NCBI RefSeq assembly: GCF_014198245.1 | Contig: NZ_JACIHE010000038.1 | Location: 1 to 50,129, forward strand | From: Bradyrhizobium sp. cir1 | Lineage (GTDB): Bacteria > Pseudomonadota > Alphaproteobacteria > Rhizobiales > Xanthobacteraceae | DNA length: 50,129 bases | Direction of reading: 5' to 3' | In this document: piece by piece, positions 24,138 to 32,140 of the stretch | Layout: the number at the start of each line of letters is the position of its first letter | Position numbering within the stretch: the first letter of the stretch is position 1 | Notes under the pieces: model-generated | What the model saw: the letters and a program-made list of their open reading frames with translations, nothing else | What the model was told of the DNA's origin: nothing | Databases searched by the model: none | Made by a program: the position numbers and the translations under genes

Positions 24138-24923
24138 ATGGCAAAAGACGGTTTGTGCGCAATCGTGACGGGGTCCGCATCCGGGCTCGGTGCAGCGACT
24201 GCGGAAATTCTCGCCCGGAGCGGGGCGCGGCTCGTCATCAACTATTCGTCGAGCCAGAAGGAGGCCGAGGCCACCGCGGAAGTCTGCCGCAAGGCCGGCG
24301 CGGCGGAGGTTCTGGTCGCGCAGGGCGACGTGTCGAAGGATGAGGATTGCCGCAAGATCGTCGCGGCAGCCAGCGGCTGGGGCCGGCTCGACATCCTCGT
24401 CAACAATGCCGGCACCACCAAGCATGTCGCCCATGCCGATCTCGACGGCCTGTCGGCTGAAGATTTCCAGCGGCTCTATGGTGTCAACACCATCGGCCCG
24501 TTCCAGATGGTGCGCGCCGCGCGCAGCCTGCTCGAGGCCGGTGCGAAGGCTTCGGGCCGGCCCTCCGCCGTCGTCAACGTGTCGTCGGTCGCCGGCATCA
24601 GCGGCGTCGGTTCGTCGATCGCCTATGCCGCGAGCAAGGGCGCGCTCAACACCATGACGCTGTCGCTGTCGCGCGCGCTGGCGCCGTTGATCCGCGTCAA
24701 TACGGTGTGCCCCGGCTATATCGACACGCCCTGGTTCACCAAGGGCCGCGGCGAGGCCGGCGCCAAGCAGGTGCGCGACAGCGTGGTGGCGAAGGTGCCG
24801 CTGAAGGTCGCATCAACCGCCGACGACATCGCCCAGCTCGTCTGCTTCCTGGCGATGCCGGCCTCCAGCAACATGACCGGCGAGGTCGTGCGCATGGATG
24901 CGGGGATGCATTTGATTACGTAG
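24138..24923 (+). CDS. SDR family NAD(P)-dependent oxidoreductase
   Basis: The 261-residue classical short-chain dehydrogenase has the nucleotide motif TGSASGLG (11-18), NNAG (89-92), and catalytic Ser150, Tyr163 and Lys167 (YAASK). The ending TGEVVRMDAGMHL is usual for FabG-like members. The absence of an Asp right after the second strand (LVINYSS) hints at NADP preference. Start ATG 24138 follows AGGGGAAGGA. It may act on a hydroxyacyl-CoA in the same pathway as the divergent dehydrogenase/hydratase operon, an inference from position only. Confidence 0.92.
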   Translation: MAKDGLCAIVTGSASGLGAATAEILARSGARLVINYSSSQKEAEATAEVCRKAGAAEVLVAQGDVSKDEDCRKIVAAASGWGRLDILVNNAGTTKHVAHADLDGLSAEDFQRLYGVNTIGPFQMVRAARSLLEAGAKASGRPSAVVNVSSVAGISGVGSSIAYAASKGALNTMTLSLSRALAPLIRVNTVCPGYIDTPWFTKGRGEAGAKQVRDSVVAKVPLKVASTADDIAQLVCFLAMPASSNMTGEVVRMDAGMHLIT

Positions 24924-24925
24924 TT

Positions 24926-25013
24926 CGTCATTGCGAGCGAAGCGAAGCAATCCAGTAATCTCTCCGTGGAGACATCCTGGATTGCTTCGTCGCAAGAGCT
25001 CCTCGCAATGACG
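24926..25013. repeat. interspersed inverted repeat, family C copy 2
   Basis: Opens CGTCATTGCGAGCGAAGCG and closes CCTCGCAATGACG, with inner arms GAAGCAATCCAG and CTGGATTGCTTC. It begins three bases after the SDR stop, so it may also form the 3' end of that mRNA. Confidence 0.88.
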
Positions 25014-25050
25014 GAGTGTGGGGGTGGCAGCGTGCCCACAGCCTATGCCG

Positions 25051-25323
25051 CTACCCTTTGATCACGCCGCTGGCCACCAGCCGGTGCCAGATGAACAGCA
25101 CCACCACTGCGCCGATCGTGGCCATGATGAAGCCGGCGCCCTGGTCGGGGCTGTAATGACCAATGGCCTGGCCGACGAAGGTCGCGAGAAATGCGCCGGC
25201 AATGCCGAGGATGGTGGTGAGAATGAAGCCGCTCGGATTGTTCGGCCCCGGTGCAAGCCAGCGCGCGATGAGGCCGGCGACGAAGCCGACGATGATGATC
25301 CACAACAGGCCGCCCATGCTCAT
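25051..25323 (-). CDS. GlsB/YeaQ/YmgE family small membrane protein
   Basis: The 90-residue protein has three hydrophobic segments with the family pattern: LLWIIIVGFVAGLIARWLAPG, then GFILTTILGIAGAFLATFVGQ, then a last segment ending in VVVLFIWHRLVASG. Members of this 'transglycosylase-associated' family are stress-induced membrane proteins of uncertain biochemistry. ATG 25323 follows GGGGAG on its strand; a second Met two codons on is possible. It has its own gap from the YidB-like gene upstream on the same strand (42 bases), so it may be co-transcribed with it. Confidence 0.88.
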   Translation of the reverse strand: MSMGGLLWIIIVGFVAGLIARWLAPGPNNPSGFILTTILGIAGAFLATFVGQAIGHYSPDQGAGFIMATIGAVVVLFIWHRLVASGVIKG

Positions 25324-25365
25324 GAGTGTGCTCCCCTTCTCCTGAACGCGTAGATCAGACGTTGA

Positions 25366-25959
25366 TTAGATTCTGCCCGAGATTTCGTTCTCGGTCGGCA
25401 CCCGTCCATCTGGCGTCAGGTGATCGATCACCTGCGGCAGATACTGGCTGAGACCGGAGAGCAGCTCTTCGCGCGACAGTCCGCTCTGGGCAGAAAGGCT
25501 CTCGATCTGGTCGGCGCCGAGGGCGCTCGCGAGATCGCCGGGCGCGATCGGCTTGTTCTCGCCCTTGCCGACCCAGGAATTCGCGGTCTCGCCATGGCCG
25601 CTCTGCTGAAGCTGGTTGAGCAGATCGCCGAGCCCGCCGCTCAGCACGGTGCCGGCCGCGCCGCCGGCGAGCAGGCCACCGAGGCCGCCCTTGAGCAGAT
25701 CGCTGAGGCCGCCGCTGCCGCCGGGCAGCGTGGCGTTGCCGGCATTGACCGGCGTCGGGGGCGGCAGCGGTGAGCGCTGCTGCGGGGCAGGCGCCGCGCC
25801 GGGCTGGCCTGCCGTCAGATGCTTGAACGCCTTCCAGGCGAGCAGGCCGAGCAGCGCCATGGTCATCGGCGACATGCCGCCGGAGGATTGCTCGGAGCTC
25901 GGCGTGTTGGGGCCGCGAGGGCCGTTCTGCATGCCGTTGAGGACATCGAGTAGACCCAT
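25366..25959 (-). CDS. YidB family protein (DUF937)
   Basis: A 197-residue protein starting MGLLDVLNGMQNGPRGP. It has a low-complexity Gly/Leu-rich repeat-like middle (SDLLKGGLGGLLAGGAAGTVLSGGLGDLLNQL), and the well-conserved C-terminal YidB motif SWVGKGENKPI... ALGADQIESLSAQSGLSREELLSGLSQYLPQVIDHLTPDG. The role of this family is unknown. The frame could extend upstream to 26415, but that part overlaps the divergent reductase gene and is not protein-like. The next gene downstream encodes a stress membrane protein. Confidence 0.88.
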   Translation of the reverse strand: MGLLDVLNGMQNGPRGPNTPSSEQSSGGMSPMTMALLGLLAWKAFKHLTAGQPGAAPAPQQRSPLPPPTPVNAGNATLPGGSGGLSDLLKGGLGGLLAGGAAGTVLSGGLGDLLNQLQQSGHGETANSWVGKGENKPIAPGDLASALGADQIESLSAQSGLSREELLSGLSQYLPQVIDHLTPDGRVPTENEISGRI

Positions 25960-26121
25960 GGTACTCTCCTTTGGCGTCTCGTTCGGCGAGCGCTCGCCGC
26001 TGACTGCCCCCGGGGCGAAAACATATGGGGCTCTCATGACGGTTACAAGGCGGATGCGTCGCAACCAATGGGCAGGCGGCGTTGCCTCTGCTATCGAAGG
26101 CGGGACGTTAGGGAGAACGAG

Positions 26122-27129
26122 GTGGTTGCGGATCGACCGATCGTGGTGGCCGGCGCGGGCGCCATCGGCTGTTTCGTCGGCGGCATGCTGGCGGCCGCCG
26201 GCCGCCGCGTCGCGCTCTTGGTGCGGCCGCGGGTGAAGACCGAGATCGAGCGGTTCGGCCTGCTTCTGACCGATTTCGACGGCTCCGAGAAGAAGCTCGG
26301 TGCCGGCCAGCTCGCGCTCTCGGAAGACCCTTCGATCTTCCACAGCGCCGGCATCGTGCTGGTGACGGTGAAGAGCGCCGACACCGCCGATGTCGCAGAC
26401 CAGATCGCGCAGCATGCGCCGCAGGATGCCGTCATCGTCTCGCTTCAGAACGGTATCGGCAATGTCGCGGTGCTACGAGAGCGCCTCGGCGACCGGCGCG
26501 TGCTGGCCGGCATGGTGCCGTTCAACGTGGTCGCGATGGGCGAGGGTCGCTTCCACCGCTCGAGCTCCGGCGACATCCATGTCGGAGCAGACGCGGCAAA
26601 CACCGCCGGGGCACTTTCGGCGCCCGGCCTTGACGTGCGCGCGAGCGGTGACATCACCGGCGTGCAATGGGGCAAGCTGATCATCAATCTGAACAACGCG
26701 CTCAGCGCGCTGTCCGACATGCCGCTCGCCGCGCAACTGGCCAACCGCGACTGGCGAAGATTGTTCGCCGACCAGATGGCGGAGGGGCTGGCCGCGCTGC
26801 ACGCCGCCGGCATCGCGCCGGTGTCGGCGACGCCGATCCCGATGAACTGGTCTCCAACATTGCTGCGGCTGCCCGACATGATCTTCAACGCGATCCTCGG
26901 ACGCACGATGAAGATCGATCCCGAGGCGCGCTCCTCGATGTGGCAGGATCTGAAGCAGGGCCGCAAGACCGAGATCGATTATCTCCAGGGCGCAGTCATC
27001 GCGCTTGCTGAGCAGAAGGATGTCGCCGTGCCGCTGATGCGCCGCATTGTTGCGCTGATCAGGGAGGCTGAACGCGCCGGCAAGGGCCCGCCCGGGCTGA
27101 CACCGCAGCAGATTCGCGGGACGGCCTGA
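26122..27129 (+). CDS. 2-dehydropantoate 2-reductase family protein (ApbA/PanE-like)
   Basis: From GTG 26122 (after GGGAG) the 335-residue protein begins with a Rossmann motif GAGAIGCFVGG. It contains VKSADTADVADQIAQH and the family's NGIGN, followed by the helical C-terminal half with WGKLIINLNNALSALSDMPL, where the Lys is the expected catalytic base. PanE reduces ketopantoate with NADPH in pantothenate synthesis, but many Bradyrhizobium paralogues act on other 2-keto acids. A second relative lies at 42401-43375, so neither can be called panE safely. The small exported-protein gene follows after 17 bases. Confidence 0.85.
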   Translation: MVADRPIVVAGAGAIGCFVGGMLAAAGRRVALLVRPRVKTEIERFGLLLTDFDGSEKKLGAGQLALSEDPSIFHSAGIVLVTVKSADTADVADQIAQHAPQDAVIVSLQNGIGNVAVLRERLGDRRVLAGMVPFNVVAMGEGRFHRSSSGDIHVGADAANTAGALSAPGLDVRASGDITGVQWGKLIINLNNALSALSDMPLAAQLANRDWRRLFADQMAEGLAALHAAGIAPVSATPIPMNWSPTLLRLPDMIFNAILGRTMKIDPEARSSMWQDLKQGRKTEIDYLQGAVIALAEQKDVAVPLMRRIVALIREAERAGKGPPGLTPQQIRGTA

Positions 27130-27146
27130 ACGCAAGGAGGAACGCG

Positions 27147-27362
27147 ATGAGGCGTTGTCTAATGATCGGGCTCGCGCTGACCGCGCTCTGCGGCGCATCG
27201 ACGCTCGCCCTTGCGAGGCCGCCGACGGTCATGACCTCGCCCGGCTATGACAGGCGATTGCAGGAGAGCAGGTCGCAATTGGGTGGCTCGGCGACGACGA
27301 CGGCGCCGTCGGATGCGCCGGTGGTCAAACCGAAGCGCAGCAAGAAGAAGCACACGGACTGA
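27147..27362 (+). CDS. small exported basic protein, function unknown
   Basis: Seventy-one residues: a clear signal peptide (RRCLMIGLALTALCGASTLALA, cleavage after ALA) followed by a short mature part rich in Ser, Thr and Arg, ending with the very basic PKRSKKKHTD. No domain is recognised. A strong Shine-Dalgarno, AAGGAGG, lies before the ATG, and it sits 17 bases behind the ketopantoate-reductase-like gene, so it is probably expressed with it. Confidence 0.65.
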   Translation: MRRCLMIGLALTALCGASTLALARPPTVMTSPGYDRRLQESRSQLGGSATTTAPSDAPVVKPKRSKKKHTD

Positions 27363-27378
27363 AGCCACACTCTCCGTC

Positions 27379-27543
27379 GTCGTCCCGGACAAGCGCGCCC
27401 AAAAGCGCGCGCCGATCCGGGACCCATAACCACAGGGAGAAGTTGTGGCGCGAGGCTGGTCACTCCGAGTCTTCGTCAAATTCAATTCGGTGGCTATGGG
27501 GCCCGGATCTACGCGCGCTTAAGGCGCGCTTGTCCGGGACGAC
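27379..27543. repeat. interspersed inverted repeat, family D-like (GTCGTCCCGGACAAGCGCGC)
   Basis: Opens GTCGTCCCGGACAAGCGCGC and closes with its exact 20-base reverse complement. The inner segments GATCCGGGACCCATAACCAC and GTGGCTATGGGGCCCGGATC also pair imperfectly. About 165 bases long, between convergent genes. Confidence 0.87.
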
Positions 27544-27583
27544 AGCGGAGTTTGCGGCGGTAGCGGAACGAAAGCCGTGAGGC

Positions 27584-28201
27584 TCAGCCCTTCTTCGCCG
27601 GTTTGCTCGGCGTCGGGCTGAACAGCTTCTTCAAATCGTTCAAGCTTTCCGACAGCCGCGGCCATTCGCAGGAGAACGAGCCCTTGGTGCAGGGCGCGCC
27701 CTTCTGCCTCGGGCCTGCGGCCTGGACCTTCGGCCGCTCGACCGGCACCGGCACGCGCTCGGCCTCGGTTCGCAGGGCGATCTGCTGAAGCTGCTGGACC
27801 TGTTGCTCCTGCTGCTCGCGCTGCTGGCGGGCCGTGGCCTGGGCCGCTTCATTGCTGCGACGCTGATTGGCGAGGTAGGCGGTATAGGCTTCGTCGATCT
27901 TCCTCTGCTCCTCCGGCGTCGGGTTGGGTCCGGCGATGTCGAAGGTGCGGTCCTGGAGGAAGTCGTAATAGGTGTAGCCGCCGCCCGGCTTGCGGCGGCC
28001 CGCGAACTTGGCGTTGCAATCGGCGAGCGCGGATGTCTTCTCGGCCTTGGTTGCGGCCTTCTCGGCGGTATCAGCGCATTCCTCGAAGTCGACAGGGGCG
28101 CGCTTCCACCATTGCGCCTGGGCATGCGACTGCGTCAGCAGAAAAAATCCTGCTGCGGCAACGAGAAGCGCCGCACGACGCGATGCAACGACAACCGACA
28201 T
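27584..28201 (-). CDS. exported Gln-rich protein with Cys pairs, function unknown
   Basis: The 205-residue protein has a signal peptide (ALLVAAAGFFLLTQSHAQA) and a first mature part with two Cys in CADTAEKAATKAEKTSALADC. After that come a Pro/Tyr segment (GGGYTYYDFLQDRTFDIAGPNPTPEEQRKIDEAYTAYL), a long Gln/Arg coiled-coil region (about 118-150), and a C-terminal Cys pair (APCTKGSFSCEWPRL). The layout suggests a periplasmic disulfide-stabilised protein. No family is recognised with confidence. Confidence 0.72.
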   Translation of the reverse strand: MSVVVASRRAALLVAAAGFFLLTQSHAQAQWWKRAPVDFEECADTAEKAATKAEKTSALADCNAKFAGRRKPGGGYTYYDFLQDRTFDIAGPNPTPEEQRKIDEAYTAYLANQRRSNEAAQATARQQREQQEQQVQQLQQIALRTEAERVPVPVERPKVQAAGPRQKGAPCTKGSFSCEWPRLSESLNDLKKLFSPTPSKPAKKG

Positions 28202-28410
28202 TCTACGAGAGCATTCCTTGCAAGACTCAACTCGAACCGAGTCGAGCCGGATTTTTGCCTCTTTATCGCCGGCTTGTCACCCGTGGAACCCGGGAATTTC
28301 ATGGCTGTGATGCTGACATTTTTTGCTTGACGTGGCGCGGGAGTCACAGCCGCGCGCCACATGTTGCGCTTAGACTTTTATCGATTTGAATCCGAGGGGG
28401 AATCTCCGTC

Positions 28411-29439
28411 ATGAGAGCGCTGGCCCGACTTGCCGCACTCGCCCTGGTGCTGACGTGCGGCCCTGCCTTCGCAGCGGAGGAGGATGCACCCAACCGCAAG
28501 CCGGTGAAGGCCATCGGCGATGCCAGGCTCCCGGTCGGCGGGCGGGGCATGCTGCCGCTTTACCTCTCCCGCGACTGGTCGATGCCGCTGCCGGCGATCT
28601 CGCGCGCGATCATCGTGCTGCATGGACGCCTGCGCAATGCCGACGAATATTACATATCGGCCAACAATGCGCAGGCCGCGGCGGGCGACGACGGCAAGAG
28701 TGCGCTGATGATCGTCCCGCAGTTTCTGGCGGAGATCGATATCGAGGCGCACAGGCTTTCCTCGGACATGCTGCGCTGGTCGCTGGAGGGGTGGGAGGGC
28801 GGCGATGCCGCGCTCGCGCCGAATCCGGTGTCGTCCTTCGAAGCGCTCGATGCGATCCTGGCAAAACTCTCGGACCGGCGTGTCTTTCCGAACCTGAAGC
28901 AGGTCGTGGTCGCCGGCCATTCCGGTGGCGGCCAGGTCGTGCAGCGCTATGCCATCGCGGGCAAGGGCGAGGCGCCACTGCTGCGCCAGCATATCGACAT
29001 CCGCTACGTCGTCGCCAATCCCTCGTCCTATGCCTATTTCAGCACTGAACGGCCCGTGCCAGCGATTGCCGCATCCTGCTCCGGTTACAACAACTGGAAA
29101 TACGGCATGGGCGACCGTCCGCCCTATCTCGCGGACGCGACGCCTGCGGCGCTCGAGCAGCGCTATGTCGAGCGCGAGGTGATCTACCTGCTCGGCACGC
29201 TCGACACCAATCCAAAACATTCCGCATTGGACAAGAGCTGCATGGCCGAGGCGCAAGGCGCCACGCGATACGTCCGCGGTCACGCCTATGCCGATGCGAT
29301 GGCCAAGCGAGACAACGGCACCCCGAATCACCGGGTCTGGGATGTCGCCGGCGTCGGCCATGACGCCGACAGGATGCTCACCTCGAAATGCGGTCTCGCG
29401 GCGCTGTTCGACAGTCCGGGCTGCGGCGCCGAGCGCTGA
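28411..29439 (+). CDS. exported alpha/beta hydrolase fold protein
   Basis: The 342-residue protein carries a signal peptide (ALARLAALALVLTCGPAFA-A) and an alpha/beta hydrolase core. AIIVLHGRLRNADEYY forms the oxyanion strand, the nucleophile elbow is VVVAGHSGGGQVVQRYA with Ser in GHSGG, and the late GVGHDADRM supplies the likely catalytic His. The mature part has Cys at ASCSGYNNWKYG, DKSCMAE, SKCGLA and PGCGAE, consistent with disulfides outside the cytoplasm. An esterase, lipase or depolymerase-like activity is likely; the substrate is unknown. The ATG follows GAGGGGG. It stands alone on the plus strand, 157 bases ahead of the RraA-like gene. Confidence 0.82.
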   Translation: MRALARLAALALVLTCGPAFAAEEDAPNRKPVKAIGDARLPVGGRGMLPLYLSRDWSMPLPAISRAIIVLHGRLRNADEYYISANNAQAAAGDDGKSALMIVPQFLAEIDIEAHRLSSDMLRWSLEGWEGGDAALAPNPVSSFEALDAILAKLSDRRVFPNLKQVVVAGHSGGGQVVQRYAIAGKGEAPLLRQHIDIRYVVANPSSYAYFSTERPVPAIAASCSGYNNWKYGMGDRPPYLADATPAALEQRYVEREVIYLLGTLDTNPKHSALDKSCMAEAQGATRYVRGHAYADAMAKRDNGTPNHRVWDVAGVGHDADRMLTSKCGLAALFDSPGCGAER

Positions 29440-29596
29440 TGTCTTGAAGGCCCAGTTCCGGCTGTTACACTTCGCGCCGCGAGCGCCTCACCCCGAGGCG
29501 CGCTGCCAAGATGAAGGAAGGGCGCGCCTTCCGGATTTTGCCGGCGAAGGCGCCGGCGCATGCCGAATAAGAAAATTCACGAAAGGACTCTTTGAC

Positions 29597-30235
29597 ATGA
29601 CGATCACGATCGCGGCGAACAGCGTGCCCAAACCGCCCGCCGAGATCATCGCGGGTTTTCGCGGCGCGCCGACCTCGGTCATCTCGGACAATCTCGCCCG
29701 GCTGCCCGGCGCGGTGGGGCTCAAGCCCTATCATCGCGGCAGCAAGCTGGTGGGGACGGCCTTCACCGTGCGCACCCGGCCCGGCGACAATCTCGCCATC
29801 CACCGCGCGCTCGAGCTGGTCGGGCCCGGCGACGTCATCGTGGTCGACGGCGGCGGTGATGAGACCCGCGCGCTGGTTGGTGAGATCATGAAGAACATCG
29901 CGCAATGGCGCAAAGCCGAAGGCTACGTCATCGACGGCGCGATCCGCGATGTCGCTGCCTTCGCGGCGGATGACTTCCCCTGCTACGCCCGCGCGGTGAT
30001 CCATCGCGGTCCCTACAAGAACGGCCCCGGCGAGATCAACGTGCCTGTTACCGTCGGCGGCAGCGTGATTGCGCCCGGCGATATCGTGGTCGGCGACGAG
30101 GACGGCGTGGTGTCGTTTCCCGCCGCGGGCGCCGCCGCGCTGCTGGAAGCCGTCCGCGCCCAGGTCGCGCGCGAGGAGGAGACGCTGAAGGCGATCCGCG
30201 AGGGCCGCTACCAGGGCTCCTACGGCAAATCCTGA
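29597..30235 (+). CDS. RraA-like / HMG-CHA aldolase family protein
   Basis: The 212-residue protein has the RraA/DUF-type fold. Segments include TSVISDNLARLPGAVGL, the substrate loop GPGDVIVVDGGGDETRALVGEIM, the catalytic Arg-Asp pair in VIDGAIRDVAAF (R117, D118) and APGDIVVGDEDGVVSFP. Retention of Arg-Asp and the GDxxxxDxDGV motif fits class II pyruvate aldolases acting on 4-hydroxy-4-methyl-2-oxoglutarate or 4-carboxy-4-hydroxy-2-oxoadipate, rather than the RNase E inhibitor RraA itself. Start ATG 29597 follows GAAAGGA. Together with the cupin (27 bases downstream) and the Bug-type binding protein it makes a likely catabolic operon. Confidence 0.85.
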   Translation: MTITIAANSVPKPPAEIIAGFRGAPTSVISDNLARLPGAVGLKPYHRGSKLVGTAFTVRTRPGDNLAIHRALELVGPGDVIVVDGGGDETRALVGEIMKNIAQWRKAEGYVIDGAIRDVAAFAADDFPCYARAVIHRGPYKNGPGEINVPVTVGGSVIAPGDIVVGDEDGVVSFPAAGAAALLEAVRAQVAREEETLKAIREGRYQGSYGKS

Positions 30236-30262
30236 CCAGAGAAGAACGAAGGGGAGAGCGGC

Positions 30263-30634
30263 GTGAGCCAGAAGGATGAATTCCACAACATCAACAATCC
30301 CGACGACGGGCTGTTTCGCGAGCTCGCCGCGGGGGTGTCCACACGCATCTTCTCCGGCGAGCAGGCGATGCTGTCGGTGGTGACGCTCGCGCCGCATGCG
30401 CAAGGAACGCTGCATCATCATCCCGAGGAGCAATGGGGCGTGCTGCTCGACGGCTCCGCCATCCGCGTCCAGGGCGATGAGGAAATCCCGGTGAAGAAGG
30501 GCGATTTCTGGCGCACGCCCGGCAACGTGCCGCACACCATGCGTGCCGGCCCCGATGGGGCCCGTGTGCTGGACATCTTCAGCCCGCCTCGGCCAGAATA
30601 CAAAAAAGCGGGTTCGGGCTTCGGGACGACCTAA
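30263..30634 (+). CDS. cupin domain protein
   Basis: The 123-residue single-domain cupin contains the first metal motif in AQGTLHHHPEEQWGVLLDG and the second in TPGNVPHTMRAG, giving three His and one acidic or Gln ligand. Start GTG 30263 follows GGGGAG. Small cupins of this kind serve as dioxygenases, isomerases or sensors; none can be chosen. Position between an aldolase-like enzyme and a carboxylate-binding protein suggests a step in the same pathway. The C-terminal tail RPEYKKAGSGFGTT is typical for soluble cupins. Confidence 0.85.
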   Translation: MSQKDEFHNINNPDDGLFRELAAGVSTRIFSGEQAMLSVVTLAPHAQGTLHHHPEEQWGVLLDGSAIRVQGDEEIPVKKGDFWRTPGNVPHTMRAGPDGARVLDIFSPPRPEYKKAGSGFGTT

Positions 30635-30687
30635 GCGCCAAAGAGCCAAAGAGCAAAAGCCGGGCGCAGAAACAAAGGGAGGGGACG

Positions 30688-31644
30688 ATGACGATCACAC
30701 GACGGGCGCTGCTGGCTGCGCCCGCCATCCTCGCGATGGCACCAGCCGCGGCTCAGGCCGGCAAGATCACGCTGGTGGTGCCGTTCCCGCCGGGCGGATC
30801 GACCGACGCGATGGCGCGGCTGCTCCAGAGCAATTTGCAGACAAAACTCAACCGCATCGTCGTGGTCGAGAACAAGTCGGGCGCCGCCGGCGCGCTCGGC
30901 GCGGCGCAGGTCGCCAAGAGCCCGGCGGACGGCTCGACATTCCTGGTCACCTTCGATTCCCACGCGGTGATCCCGTCGATCCTCGACAAGCCGCCGGTCG
31001 ATGTCGAGCGCGAGCTGATGCCGGTGCTGCTGATCGGCACCGCGCCTTACGTGATCGCGGCCGGCGCGGGCCGTCCCTACAAGAGCTTTGCCGACGTGGT
31101 CGCGGCCTGCAAGGCGACGCCCGGTGCGGTCAAATACGCCTCCGTCGGCATCGGCACGCTCGGCCATCTCGCCATGACTGTGCTCGGCAACAAGGCCGGG
31201 GTCGAGATCATGCACGTGCCCTATCGCGGCGGTGGCCCGGCCATGAACGACGTGCTCGGCGGCCATGTCGATCTCATCGCGGGATCGGCTGCATTGGTCG
31301 CCGCCCAGCTCGGCACCAACATGCTGCGCCCGATCCTGCAGCTCGGCCGCGAGCGGCTTCCGGCTCTGCCAGATACGCAGACCGCGATCGAAGCAGGCTT
31401 CCCCGATTTCGAGACGCTGGCCTGGTGGGGCATCTTCGCGCCGGCGGGCACGCCGCCCGATATCGTGTCAGCCATGGCAACCGTGTCCAGGGAGATCCTG
31501 AGCGAGCCCGCCACCGCCGCCCAGCTCAAGGAAACCCAGCACATGACGCTGCTGCTCCAGGACGGCGCCGCCTTCAAGACCTTCTTCGACAAGCAGGTCG
31601 CCTACTGGGGCAAGGTGGTGCGGGACAACAATATCAGGGCATGA
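30688..31644 (+). CDS. Bug/TctC-type tripartite tricarboxylate transporter binding protein
   Basis: The 318-residue protein has a signal peptide with ALLAAPAILAMAPAAAQA and the Bug signature ITLVVPFPPGGSTDAMARLL. Other markers are VENKSGAAGALGA, the MHVPYRGGGPAMNDVLGGHVDLI loop and GFETLAWWGIFAPAGTP-like text. Bug proteins bind carboxylates or nicotinate-like compounds for TctAB transporters, and genomes often hold many without a linked TctAB, as here. Strong AAGGGAGGGG site before the ATG. Last gene of the RraA-cupin cluster. Confidence 0.93.
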   Translation: MTITRRALLAAPAILAMAPAAAQAGKITLVVPFPPGGSTDAMARLLQSNLQTKLNRIVVVENKSGAAGALGAAQVAKSPADGSTFLVTFDSHAVIPSILDKPPVDVERELMPVLLIGTAPYVIAAGAGRPYKSFADVVAACKATPGAVKYASVGIGTLGHLAMTVLGNKAGVEIMHVPYRGGGPAMNDVLGGHVDLIAGSAALVAAQLGTNMLRPILQLGRERLPALPDTQTAIEAGFPDFETLAWWGIFAPAGTPPDIVSAMATVSREILSEPATAAQLKETQHMTLLLQDGAAFKTFFDKQVAYWGKVVRDNNIRA

Positions 31645-31739
31645 GACAAGCCCATGCCCGGGATTGCCATCCCGGGTCCGGTGCCAAGTTCGGTGGCAGG
31701 TCCGATATCAGGTCCGGTGCGCTCGCGCGGGCCCGAGCG

Positions 31740-32033
31740 TCAGAGCATCTTGCCAACGATCTTTGTCATGTCTGCTGCCGAAAACGCGCGCAGCGTTTCG
31801 GTGCGGACATTGCCGAGTGCGCTGAGACTAAGGCCGAGCGACATCGCGGCAGCCTCATCTGGAGCCTCGAGAACGGTCACAACGTCATATCGTCCCTGCG
31901 TCCAGACGATCTCTTTCACAGTCACGCCGAACGTTTTGGCCATCTCCTTGAAGGCTTCGGCCCGCTTCGGCGAGTCCTTGACGTTGCGAACTCCCTGATC
32001 GGTGAAGCTCCCCAGCACAACATAGGTTACCAT
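31740..32033 (-). CDS. GYD domain protein
   Basis: The 97-residue protein begins VTYVVLGSFTDQGVRNVKDSPKRAEAFKEMAKTFGVTVKEIVWTQGRYDVVTVLEAPDE, the pattern of GYD-domain proteins, here with the signature triplet as GRYD. The fold is ferredoxin-like and the function is unknown. A GGGAGG site lies before the ATG. It is convergent with the binding-protein gene; the 95 bases between hold a CCCGGGA / TCCCGGG hairpin (around 31657) without a T-tract. Confidence 0.9.
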   Translation of the reverse strand: MVTYVVLGSFTDQGVRNVKDSPKRAEAFKEMAKTFGVTVKEIVWTQGRYDVVTVLEAPDEAAAMSLGLSLSALGNVRTETLRAFSAADMTKIVGKML

Positions 32034-32140
32034 GGTCGTCCTCCCTGGTTAGAACTTGAGGAAGCCCGTGCCAAGCTTGCCACGGCGGCGGAGACAGCGC
32101 TACTTGCGCGTTGGAACGTCAGCAGATGCGACTTATTCGG

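Noticed and set aside
25960..26415. N-terminal extension of the YidB-like gene
   Set aside because: It overlaps the divergent reductase gene and the family start MGLLDVLNGM is at 25959.
31645..31739. CCCGGGA/TCCCGGG hairpin as a bidirectional terminator between convergent genes
   Set aside because: No T-tract on either strand; recorded only as a possible rho-assisted end.
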